Shown: piece by piece, positions 1 through 7,900 of the stretch
Position numbering within the stretch: position 1 is the stretch's first letter
Layout: every line of letters starts with the position of its first letter
Assembly: GCA_964475115.1 (NCBI GenBank)
Contig: CAYYVJ010000065.1
Location: 1 to 12,606 of the forward strand
From: CAYYVJ01 sp964475115
GTDB taxonomy: Bacteria > Bacillota > Clostridia > Lachnospirales > Lachnospiraceae
DNA: 12,606 nt
Direction of reading: 5' to 3'
Program-made: the position numbers and the translations under genes
The notes under the pieces: generated by a model
Told to the model about the DNA's origin: nothing
Databases searched by the model: none
The model's input: the letters and a program-made list of their open reading frames with translations, nothing else

Positions 1-58
1 TGGATAGAGCATCGCCCTTCTAAGGCGAGGGTCGGGGGTTCGAATCCCTTAAGGCACA
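1..58 (+). tRNA. tRNA-Arg (anticodon UCU), 5' end cut off by window start
   Basis: The anticodon stem TCGCC/GGCGA closes a seven-base loop CTTCTAA, which places TCT at positions 34-36 of the tRNA and so predicts decoding of AGA arginine codons. The T arm is GGGGG-TTCGAAT-CCCTT (two G-U pairs). AAGGCAC at 51-57 is the 3' half of the acceptor stem and A58 the discriminator base. CCA is not encoded. About 16-17 bases (5' acceptor strand and most of the D arm) lie before the window. A Rho-independent terminator follows directly. Confidence 0.9.
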
Positions 59-77
59 TGCCTTAAATAAGGAAAGT

Positions 78-110
78 AAAAAGCAGGTTTATAATCTGCT
101 TTTTTTCTTT
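78..110 (+). terminator. Rho-independent terminator after tRNA-Arg
   Basis: AAAAAGCAG (78-86) pairs with CTGCTTTTT (96-104) around a nine-base loop, and the T-rich tract continues to about 110. It lies 20 bases after the tRNA 3' end, as expected for the end of a tRNA transcript. It insulates the tRNA from the transporter operon, whose promoter begins about 10 bases later. Confidence 0.85.
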
Positions 111-120
111 TCGTCTTTCG

Positions 121-149
121 TTTACTTTACTTTGATAATGTGGTACTAT
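121..149 (+). promoter_or_regulatory. Predicted sigma-A promoter of the amino-acid transporter operon
   Basis: TTTACT (121-126, 4 of 6 matches to TTGACA) is separated by 17 bases from TACTAT (144-149), which is preceded by an extended -10 TGG. Transcription would start near 156. This would give a leader of about 170 bases before the ATG at 327, and that leader contains the whole palindromic element at 169-304. The call is by consensus only. Confidence 0.5.
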
Positions 150-168
150 AGTGGAGTGCAAAATTACA

Positions 169-304
169 ACAGTTCAGCCTAAGCTCGATTTCGCTCCGCT
201 ACATCTCGCTTTGGCAGAGTGCCAAATAAATTTTCAATGATATATGCATACAAAAGCAAGCTTTCTCCTGTATATATCATTGAAAATTTGCTTGGCTGAA
301 CTGT
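169..304. repeat. Palindromic element with interrupted left arm (MITE/REP-like) in the operon leader
   Basis: The right arm (272-304) is one continuous block whose reverse complement reads as two blocks on the left. ACAGTTCAGCC-T-AAGC at 169-184 pairs with GCTTGGCTGAACTGT at 290-304 with one bulged T, and AAATTTTCAATGATATAT at 228-245 pairs perfectly with 272-289. The two left blocks are separated by a 43-base insert that has its own hairpin, TTTGGCA-GAG-TGCCAAA (210-226). In RNA this would form a long stem ending 8 bases before the Shine-Dalgarno of the binding-protein gene. There is no T tract, so it is not a simple terminator. No clear target-site duplication is visible. The repeat-family label is inference; the base pairing is seen directly. 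Confidence 0.75.
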
Positions 305-326
305 AAAAAAATGGAGGATATTGTAA

Positions 327-1109
327 ATGAAAAGATTAAAGAGTATAATTATAGTATTAATGATGGCATTAAGCCTTATGGCATGTTCAGGGGATAAGGC
401 AACAAGTTCTGATAAAAAGACATTAACAGTAGGCTTTGATCAAAACTTCCCACCGATGGGCTTTGTAGGAGATGACGGTGAATTTACAGGCTTTGACTTA
501 GAATTGGCAGCTGAAGTGGCTGATAGATTGAATTTAGAACTAGAGTTACAGCCAATTTCATGGGATGCGAAAGATATGGAATTATCATCTGGAAATATAG
601 ATTGTATCTGGAATGGATTTACTATGAATGGACGTGAAGATTCCTATACATGGACAGAAGCTTATATGGAAAATAAACAGGTATTTGTAGTGAAAACAGA
701 TTCAGGAATAGAATCGTTTGCAGATTTAGGTGATAAAACAGTAGTAGTTCAAGGAGACTCAAGTGCGGAAGCGGCGCTTAAAGATATGCCAGAATTAGTG
801 GAAAGCTTTGGAGAATACATGACTGCAGCTGATTATAATACATCTCTAATGGATCTAGGTGCAGGTGCAGTGGATGCAGTTGCTATGGATATTATAGTGG
901 CAAGTTATCAAATCGAAAAAAGAGGAGATAATTTTACAATTTTAGAGGAAACGCTAGCAGCAGAAGAATATGGTGTAGGATTCTTAAAAGGAAATGAAGA
1001 GCTTAGAGATAAAGTACAGACCACATTGGAAGAAATGGCGGTGGATGGGAAATTAGCTGAAATTTCTAAAGAGTGGTTTGGAAGTGATATAACAATTATC
1101 GGAAAATAA
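327..1109 (+). CDS. Polar amino-acid ABC transporter, substrate-binding lipoprotein (SBP family 3)
   Basis: This is the extracytoplasmic receptor of an amino-acid importer, anchored to the outer face of the membrane by an N-terminal lipid. The signal peptide has basic residues, a hydrophobic stretch and a lipobox LMAC with Cys20. The mature part has the usual family 3 features: TVGFDQNFPPMGF at the start of lobe 1, a G-F-D-LELA block, NGRED around Arg103 (where the family binds the substrate alpha-carboxylate), and Asp188 in the AVAMD segment (usual alpha-amino contact). The length of 260 residues is normal. GGAGG at 313-317 lies 9 bases before the ATG. Permease and ATPase genes follow in the usual order. 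The exact substrate (glutamine, cystine or another polar amino acid or derivative) cannot be decided from sequence. Confidence 0.93.
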   Translation: MKRLKSIIIVLMMALSLMACSGDKATSSDKKTLTVGFDQNFPPMGFVGDDGEFTGFDLELAAEVADRLNLELELQPISWDAKDMELSSGNIDCIWNGFTMNGREDSYTWTEAYMENKQVFVVKTDSGIESFADLGDKTVVVQGDSSAEAALKDMPELVESFGEYMTAADYNTSLMDLGAGAVDAVAMDIIVASYQIEKRGDNFTILEETLAAEEYGVGFLKGNEELRDKVQTTLEEMAVDGKLAEISKEWFGSDITIIGK

Positions 1110-1147
1110 AAGATATAGTGAAAAGCATGATATAGGAGGAAATAGGA

Positions 1148-1798
1148 TTGAACTTATCTGTATTAATAAGAGAATTAGGTGAGGGTATGATAGTATCCGT
1201 TGAGATATTTGCACTTACCCTTCTCTTATCGCTTCCTCTAGGTTTGATAGTGGCATTTGGAAGAATGTCAAAGAATGGATTGTTAAGGAATATAACAAAA
1301 TTATATATTTCAATTATGCGTGGTACCCCCTTGATGCTTCAGTTGATGGTGGTTTATTTTGGACCCTTTTACATATTTGGAGTGACCATGCCTAGAACTT
1401 ATCGCTACGCAGCTGTTATTATAGGATTTGTAGCTAACTATGCAGCATATTTTGCAGAAATATATAGAGGTGGAATAGAATCTATGCCTGCAGGCCAATA
1501 TGAGGCGGCTAAGTTATTAGGATATAATAAATTTCAAATATTTACTAAGCTTATTTTGCCACAGGTAATAAAACGAATTTTACCATCAATTACAAATGAA
1601 GTTATTACCTTAATTAAAGATACTTCGCTAGCTTTTGTTATTTCTGTACCAGAAATGTTTACAGCAGCAAAAGCCATTGCATCAGCTCAGACCACTATGG
1701 CTCCATTTATAGGGGCTGGAATCTTCTATTACATTTTCAATTTTCTTGTTGCATTTGTTATGGAATGGATAGAGAAAAAATTGAGTTATTATAAATAG
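1148..1798 (+). CDS. Amino-acid ABC transporter permease (HisM/GlnP type), TTG start
   Basis: This is the inner-membrane channel subunit of the importer, probably working as a homodimer because only one permease gene is present. Several hydrophobic helices are visible, starting with SVEIFALTLLLSLPLGL near residue 17. The RGTP motif (58-61) is typical of polar-amino-acid permeases, and the EAA loop lies around residues 119-138 (EAAKLLGYNKFQIF...LPQ), the site that docks onto the ATPase. The length of 216 residues is usual. The start codon is TTG, with AGGAGGA at 1134-1140 and a 7-base spacer; no ATG sits at this distance. The gene lies 38 bases after the binding-protein stop and 12 bases before the ATPase gene, clearly in one transcript. 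Confidence 0.93.
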   Translation: MNLSVLIRELGEGMIVSVEIFALTLLLSLPLGLIVAFGRMSKNGLLRNITKLYISIMRGTPLMLQLMVVYFGPFYIFGVTMPRTYRYAAVIIGFVANYAAYFAEIYRGGIESMPAGQYEAAKLLGYNKFQIFTKLILPQVIKRILPSITNEVITLIKDTSLAFVISVPEMFTAAKAIASAQTTMAPFIGAGIFYYIFNFLVAFVMEWIEKKLSYYK

Positions 1799-1810
1799 GG
1801 AGGCGATGTA

Positions 1811-2572
1811 ATGAAGTTATTAGAAATAAAAAACTTAAATAAATGTTTTGGAGACAATGAGGTTATTAAAGATATATCTTTAACAGTAGAAGAAGGTCAG
1901 GTTGTTGCAATTATTGGTCCTTCTGGCTCGGGAAAGTCGACTTTACTCCGTTGTGCAACTATGCTAGAAACCATAGATTCAGGTGAAATCCTTTATAAGG
2001 GAGAAGCTGCAGTTACTACAGGCGCAAATGGTAAAGCAACTTATGCATCAAGTAGTGAATTGAAAAAGATAAAAAACTACTATGGACTTGTATTTCAAAA
2101 CTTCAATCTATTTCCACATTATAGTGTAATTAAGAATATTATTGATCCATTAACATCTGTAAAAAAGCAGAGTAAAGTGGAAGCGCTAAAGACTGGAAGA
2201 GATTTGTTGAAAAAGATGGGGCTTAGTGATAAAGAAAATGCTTATCCATTTCAGTTATCTGGGGGACAACAACAAAGAGTATCGATAGCTCGTGCATTGG
2301 CACTGAATCCAAAGGTGCTTTTTTTTGATGAACCTACTTCAGCCTTAGACCCAGAATTAACAGGAGATATTTTAAAAGTAATAAAAGATTTAGCAGCAGA
2401 TAAAATGACCATGGTGATCGTTACCCATGAAATGAATTTTGCAAGAGATGTAGCAGATTATATTGTATTTATGGATGGTGGAGTTATAATAGAAGAAGGA
2501 ACTCCTGAGGAAGTAATTAATAATCCAAAGAGTGAACGTACACAAATGTTTTTAAATAGGTTTGAAAAATAA
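1811..2572 (+). CDS. Amino-acid ABC transporter ATP-binding protein (GlnQ/HisP type)
   Basis: This cytoplasmic ATPase drives the importer. All motifs are intact: Walker A GPSGSGKST (36-44), Q-loop Gln96 in VFQNFNLFPH, signature LSGGQQQR (149-156), Walker B VLFFDE (169-174), D-loop SALD, and switch His206 in VTHEM. Between the second strand and the Q-loop (about residues 64-88) there is a longer insert than in E. coli GlnQ; its meaning is not known. The Shine-Dalgarno GGGAGG (1798-1803) overlaps the last base of the permease stop codon, which suggests coupled translation. The C39-like gene follows after 30 bases. Family assignment is firm, substrate unknown. Confidence 0.95.
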   Translation: MKLLEIKNLNKCFGDNEVIKDISLTVEEGQVVAIIGPSGSGKSTLLRCATMLETIDSGEILYKGEAAVTTGANGKATYASSSELKKIKNYYGLVFQNFNLFPHYSVIKNIIDPLTSVKKQSKVEALKTGRDLLKKMGLSDKENAYPFQLSGGQQQRVSIARALALNPKVLFFDEPTSALDPELTGDILKVIKDLAADKMTMVIVTHEMNFARDVADYIVFMDGGVIIEEGTPEEVINNPKSERTQMFLNRFEK

Positions 2573-2602
2573 CCTGGTTTTATGAAGTAGGAGGTTATTA
2601 TA

Positions 2603-3220
2603 ATGAAGATACCATTAAAATATCAGTCCACAGAATATGATTGTGGTCCGACAACAGTAACAAATGGAATAAATTTTTTATTTGAAAGAGAAAAGATACC
2701 TCCAGAGGTAATCCGAAATATTATGCTCTATTCTTTAGATGCTTATGATCGTAATGGAGAAGCAGGGAAGATGGGAACTACAGGTATGGCGATGCTTTTC
2801 TTATCAAATTGGCTGAATCAGTTTGGTAAAGTAAAGAAATGGCCTATTAGTGCTTCTGTAATTACTGGTGAATCTGTTTTTATTAGTCAAAATAGTGAGG
2901 TTATCACATGTCTTCAAAATGGTGGAGCGGTAGTAGCCAAAGTAATGTTAGGTGTGTGGCACTATGTACTTTTAACAGGGATAGATGAAGAATATATCTA
3001 TTTGTTTGATCCTTATTATCGAAAAAGACCTTTTAAAGAGGAAGGTGTATTTATAATTAATAATGACCCTGCTAGAGTAAATCGAAAAGTGAAAAGAGAA
3101 ATTTTCAACAAGCTAGGAAAAGAAAATTACGCTTTTGGTCCAATAGAAGAAAGAGAATGTGTCTTGCTATATAATATGGAAACTAGAAAAACCGTGGATG
3201 ATATTGAATATATTATATAA
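2603..3220 (+). CDS. Stand-alone C39-like (papain-fold) cysteine peptidase family protein
   Basis: This 205-residue protein matches the C39-like/papain-fold pattern. Q8 precedes YDCG with Cys14 as the expected nucleophile and Gln8 as the oxyanion-hole residue, followed by a helix typical of this fold. His120 lies in GVWHYVLLTGID and Asp136 in YLFDPYYR, the expected His and Asp positions. C39 domains are best known as the N-terminal leader peptidases of bacteriocin exporters, but here there is no exporter and no signal peptide, so it should act in the cytosol. Position between an amino-acid importer and an M20 peptidase suggests it cuts or transfers an amide or peptide bond in an imported compound; this is inference. 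Related folds include phytochelatin synthase and BtrH-type acyl transferases, so transferase activity is possible. AGGAGG at 2589-2594 supports the start. Confidence 0.8.
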   Translation: MKIPLKYQSTEYDCGPTTVTNGINFLFEREKIPPEVIRNIMLYSLDAYDRNGEAGKMGTTGMAMLFLSNWLNQFGKVKKWPISASVITGESVFISQNSEVITCLQNGGAVVAKVMLGVWHYVLLTGIDEEYIYLFDPYYRKRPFKEEGVFIINNDPARVNRKVKREIFNKLGKENYAFGPIEERECVLLYNMETRKTVDDIEYII

Positions 3221-3240
3221 GGGCGTGCTAGGAGGCATGA

Positions 3241-4353
3241 ATGAATCAAAAACGAATGATTGATGAATTTTGTAAATTAGTAGAAATTGATGCTCCTTCT
3301 TTTCATGAAAGAAAAATGGCCGATATTTTAAAGGACTATCTTTTAGAACTTGGTTTTGAAGTATTTGAAGATAATGCCAATGAAGTATATGATAGTGAGT
3401 GTGGTAATGTATATGGGTATTTAGAAGGAAGTATGGAAGGAGACCCTATACTTTTTTCTGCTCATATGGATACAGTTGAACCAGCATTAAATAAAAAGGC
3501 TGTAGTAAAAGAAGATGGTAGAATCGTAAGCGATGGAACAACTGTGTTAGGTGCAGATGATATCAGTGGCATTGTGGCCATATTAGAAGCGATTCGTTCT
3601 ATAAAAGAAAACCATATACCGCATAGAAGGATAGAAGTTTTATTCCCTATTGCAGAAGAAGCATATTTACGTGGAAGTGATGTATTTGATTATTCGAGAA
3701 TAAAGTCCAAAGAGGCTTATGTTCTTGATTTGACAGGACCAATTGGTGGAGTTGCAAATCAAGCACCAACAGTTTTTTCAGTAGAAGCAATCATTGAAGG
3801 AAAAGCGTCTCATGCAGGATTTGCACCAGAAAAAGGAATCAATGCAATTGCTATTGCAGCAACTGCTATTAATCGATTAAAACTTGGTAGAATAGATGGA
3901 GAAACTACAGTGAATGTAGGAACAATTGAGGGCGGATTAGCGACGAATATCGTACCTAGCCAATGTAAGGTAAAAGGTGAAATTCGAAGTTTTGATCATG
4001 AGAAAGCCCTTACCCAATCTCAAGGAATGGAGAAAGCGTTTATAGAAGCGGCCAAAGAGTATGGCGGTGAATGTAAGGTGGCGATTGTTCCAGGATGTAT
4101 TGCATATTTGGTAGAGAGAGACCATCCAGTCATGAAACGTTTTCAAAAGGTATGTGGAAATTTAGAGATTGAAGTAAATATTCAAAAGACATTTGGTGGC
4201 AGTGACAACAATAACTTCTTTCGTCATGGCATTAAAGGACTTGTAATTGCATGTGGAATGCATGCAGTACATTCATGTGATGAATATACCACAATAGAGG
4301 ATTTGACAAAGATTACAAAAATAGTAGAGGAATTAATAGTAAGTAAAGACTGA
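3241..4353 (+). CDS. M20 family metallopeptidase (peptidase T-like)
   Basis: This is a cytoplasmic di-zinc exopeptidase of the PepT-like M20 branch, 370 residues. Metal site residues are visible: His75 and Asp77 in SAHMDT, bridging Asp106 in LGADD, the general base Glu139 with ligand Glu140 in IAEEA, Asp163 in VLDLTG, and His344 in MHAVHS. The dimerisation domain carries GKASHAGFAPEKG (His191). All catalytic positions appear present, so the enzyme is probably active. PepT-like enzymes release N-terminal residues from small peptides; M20 relatives also hydrolyse N-acyl amino acids. AGGAGG at 3230-3235 lies just before the ATG; an overlapping ATG at 3237 is out of frame. Located 20 bases after the C39-like gene, it would finish breakdown of the imported substrate. 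Confidence 0.92.
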   Translation: MNQKRMIDEFCKLVEIDAPSFHERKMADILKDYLLELGFEVFEDNANEVYDSECGNVYGYLEGSMEGDPILFSAHMDTVEPALNKKAVVKEDGRIVSDGTTVLGADDISGIVAILEAIRSIKENHIPHRRIEVLFPIAEEAYLRGSDVFDYSRIKSKEAYVLDLTGPIGGVANQAPTVFSVEAIIEGKASHAGFAPEKGINAIAIAATAINRLKLGRIDGETTVNVGTIEGGLATNIVPSQCKVKGEIRSFDHEKALTQSQGMEKAFIEAAKEYGGECKVAIVPGCIAYLVERDHPVMKRFQKVCGNLEIEVNIQKTFGGSDNNNFFRHGIKGLVIACGMHAVHSCDEYTTIEDLTKITKIVEELIVSKD

Positions 4354-4374
4354 GAATTCATTTGGAGGGGTATG

Positions 4375-4845
4375 ATGGATGCAAAAGAACTTATGAAAAA
4401 GGTAGAAGAGCAAGAGTTAAGATTACAGTTTGATGGATTTAATTCTGATATGGCACTAGAGATAGGTCAGGAACTTATCGCCGAAGCAAAAAAGCGTAAT
4501 GGCAAGATATGTATTGATATTGCAGCCTTTGGAAGATGCTTATTTCACTTTTCTAGTAATGAATGTGAAGCAAGAAATGAGGTTTGGATCGAAAGAAAGA
4601 AAAATACAGCTTTATATTCTGGACATAGTAGTTTGTGGGTGCATTATTACCTAGAAAGTATAGGAAAAAGCATGGAAGAAGCTTGGAACTTACCTTTATC
4701 TGAATATGCACAGGTAGGCGGAGCTTTTCCTATACGTGTAAAAGGGTGTGAAGGAATGATTGGAACAATTATTGTTTCTAGTTTTCCCCATGAAGAAGAT
4801 CATGAGATTATTGTAGGAGTATTAGAAAGATATTTAGGTAAATAA
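4375..4845 (+). CDS. UPF0303 family protein (GlcG/HbpS-like, YBR137W homologue)
   Basis: The C-terminal pattern GGAFPIRVKG...GTIIVSSFPHEEDHE is characteristic of UPF0303, a small family of the GlcG/HbpS-like fold with distant yeast homologue YBR137W. Some members are annotated as 'heme-degrading domain-containing', but the biochemical role is not settled. About 156 residues, cytoplasmic, no signal peptide or membrane helix. Two ATGs sit in tandem (4372 and 4375). The Shine-Dalgarno GGAGG at 4364-4368 is 3 bases from the first and 6 from the second, so the second is preferred. It is the last gene of the transporter/peptidase operon, 18-21 bases after the M20 stop and just before a terminator, so it may assist metabolism of the same substrate. 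Confidence 0.85.
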   Translation: MDAKELMKKVEEQELRLQFDGFNSDMALEIGQELIAEAKKRNGKICIDIAAFGRCLFHFSSNECEARNEVWIERKKNTALYSGHSSLWVHYYLESIGKSMEEAWNLPLSEYAQVGGAFPIRVKGCEGMIGTIIVSSFPHEEDHEIIVGVLERYLGK

Positions 4846-4860
4846 GAAAGTTGGGATTTG

Positions 4861-4890
4861 GCTCTGCGTCATTGATGTAGAGCTTTTTTT
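4861..4890 (+). terminator. Rho-independent terminator closing the six-gene transporter operon
   Basis: GCTCTGC (4861-4867) pairs with GTAGAGC (4877-4883, one G-U pair) and the stem is followed directly by a run of T to 4890. It lies 15 bases after the UPF0303 stop. No other terminator is visible between 327 and here, which supports one transcript for all six genes. Confidence 0.85.
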
Positions 4891-4946
4891 GTTCTAAGAA
4901 AGCAAGATTTTAAAATAAAAGAGTAAAAACAACGAATGATTCAGAG

Positions 4947-4964
4947 ATATAAACGTTATATAAT
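4947..4964 (+). promoter_or_regulatory. Probable -10 box with overlapping 15-bp inverted repeat, before the DUF5107 gene
   Basis: A perfect TATAAT lies at 4959-4964, 35 bases before the ATG at 5000. The upstream region has no good -35 box (ATGATT/TGATTC at 17/16 spacing), which suggests a weak or activated promoter. The -10 is overlapped by ATATAA-ACG-TTATAT (4947-4961), an inverted repeat with 6-base half-sites that could be a repressor operator. In such A+T-rich DNA the palindrome could be chance. Confidence 0.4.
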
Positions 4965-4999
4965 GGTATCAGAAAAGAAAGACGTGAAAGGGGTAAAAT

Positions 5000-7900
5000 A
5001 TGAAAAAAAATGAAGTTTTAGTATGGGAAGAAGAAATTTTGATTCCTACCTATGAAGTAGGCGAAGCTGATAAAAATCCTATGTTTTTAGAAAAGAGAGT
5101 TTATCAAGGAAGTTCTGGAAAAATATACCCTTATCCAACAATTGATAAAATAAAAGATGAAAAGATAAATAAGATTTATCAAGCAGTATTTCTAGAAAAT
5201 CAATATCTAAAAATAATGATTCTTCCAGAGTTAGGCGGACGGATTCAAAGGGCCTATGATAAAACAAATGATTATGATTTTGTATATTATAATCATGTAA
5301 TTAAGCCTGCTTTGGTAGGGCTTACAGGCCCTTGGATCTCGGGTGGAATCGAATTTAACTGGCCTCAACACCATAGACCAACTACTTTTTCGCCAACAGA
5401 TTATAGATTAGAAAAAAATAAAGATGGAAGTAAGACTATTTTAATTCACGATGTAGATCAAATGTATGGAACAAAGGGAATTACAAAGTTTACTTTGTAT
5501 CCTGATAAGGCCTATATAGAAATAGAAGGTCAAGTTTATAATCGTACACCTTATCCACAGACTTTTTTGTGGTGGGCAAATCCTGCAGTAGCCGTAAACG
5601 ATCATACGCAATCTGTTTTTCCGCCTGATGTACATGCTGTTATGGATCATGGAAAAAGAGATGTGTCTAGATTTCCGATTGCAACAGGAGTCTATTATAA
5701 GCATGATTATAGCGAAGGAGTAGATATATCACGATATAAGAATATTCCTGTACCAACGTCTTATATGGCCGAAAAGTCAGATTATGATTTTGTAGGAGGA
5801 TATGATCATAGTTTGAAAGCAGGTATCTTACATGTGGCAGATCATCATGTTTCACCAGGAAAAAAACAATGGACCTGGGGATGTGGAGATTTCGGAAAAG
5901 CATGGGACCACAACTTGACAGATGAGGATGGGCCTTATATTGAGCTTATGACTGGAGTGTTCACAGACAACCAGCCAGATTTTACATGGTTAAAACCGTT
6001 TGAAGAGAAAACTTTTAAACAATATTTTATGCCTTATAAAGCAGTAGGAGAAGTTAAAAATGCTAGTATAGATGCTGTGATTAACTTATCAGCCAAGGAA
6101 AACGAAGTGTATCTATGTGCTTATGCAAGCAGTTATATAGAGAATGCAAGGATTGTACTTAAAAATAAGTGCGAAATTGTATTTGAAAAAACGGTTATTC
6201 TATCTCCAAACCATACTTATGAAAATACATTAGCTCTTTCTTATTTAGATGAGACGGACTTAGAGATGGAAGTATGGAATCAAAATGAAAACAAATTACT
6301 TGTAAGCTATGCACCACAAGCAATAAAAGCACAAAAGATGCCTGAGCCAGCCAAGGCTGCAGATGAGCCAGAAGAAATAAAAACCAATGAGGAACTTTAT
6401 CTGATTGGACTTCACCTTGAACAATACCGTCATGCTACTTATCGCCCAGAGGACTATTACCTAGAAGGTTTAAAAAGAGATAAGGGTGATATTCGAATTA
6501 ACAATGCATATGGTTCTTTGCTTTTGAGAAGAGGAAATATAAAAGATGCAGAAACATATTTTAAGATAGCATTGGAGAGACTTACAGAAAGAAATCCCAA
6601 TCCTTATAACAGTGAGGTGTACTATAATTTAGGACTTGTATCTATGTATCAAGGAGAAAATAAAAAAGCTTATGATTATTTTTATAAAGCCACATGGACA
6701 AACGAACAACAGGAAATGTCCTTTTATTATCTTGCAGCATTGGCAGCAAAAGAGAATGATTATAAGAGAGCATTCGATCATATTGAAAAATCCTTAATAA
6801 AAAACTCTCACAATGTAAAAGCAAGAGGATTAAAAGTATATATTTTACGTAAATTAGGAAGGAATTCTGAGGCAATTGATTTCATAAATGAAAGCTTAAA
6901 GGTAGATGCTTTTGATTATTTGTCTAGATTTGAGTTGATTTTGTGTCATAATGTGGAAAAGTCGGAATTAGAAGAACTTCAAAAGTTAATGCGAAATTTT
7001 GATGAAAATTCTCTTATGATAGCAAGAGATTATATAGAAATAGGCGGATATGAAGAAGCAGTGATTGTATTAAAGAACTGTTCTGAAATGAAACCGATGT
7101 TAAAATATTATGAAGGATATTGCTATGGTTTCATAAAGAATTTTGAGAAAGCGAAAGAAGCCATTCTTTTGGCAGAAGCTTATTCATCCGATTATTGTTT
7201 TCCGAATAAGCTAGAAGATATTATGGTTCTTGAGTATGCAATTTCTACTAATCCTTCAGGAGCAAAAGCATATTATTATTTAGGAAATCTATTTTATGAT
7301 AAATTACAATGGAAAGAAGCGACTGCCTTATGGGAGAAGTCAGCAGAGCTTGACCATAGTTTTCCTACTGTATATAGGAATTTATCTCTTTCTTATTTTA
7401 ATAAATTTGAAAAAGCCCAACTGGCAAGAGAAGTACTTGAAAAAGCTTTTTCATTAAATGTAAAAGATGCCCGCATATTCTTAGAGCTTGATCAACTTTA
7501 TAAAAGACTTGGAATGGGTTATATGGAACGTCTATCAAGATTTGAAGAGAACAAAGAAGTGGTTGAAAGTAGAGATGATTTATATATTGAATACATAACA
7601 TTACTTAATCTTTCGGGGAAATATAAAGAGTCTTTGAATTTGATTATAAACCGTAAGTTCCATCCTTGGGAAGGTGGAGAAGGAAAAGTACCGACTCAAT
7701 ACACTACAGCTCTAATAGGACTAGCAAAAGAGAAAATGGAGTCAGAAGAGTGGGAAAAAGCTAAGAATTATCTAGAGAAAGCTTTGATATATCCAGAGAA
7801 CCTTGGAGAAGGAAAGTTGGAAGGGACCAAGGATAATCATATATATTATTATTTGGCCTGTGTTTTTGAAAAGCTAAACCGTGAGAAGGAAGCAAAAGAG

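Noticed and set aside
3937..4146. Antisense open frames inside the M20, DUF5107 and other genes
   Set aside because: They lie opposite genes with intact conserved motifs, have no ribosome sites, and encode nothing recognisable.
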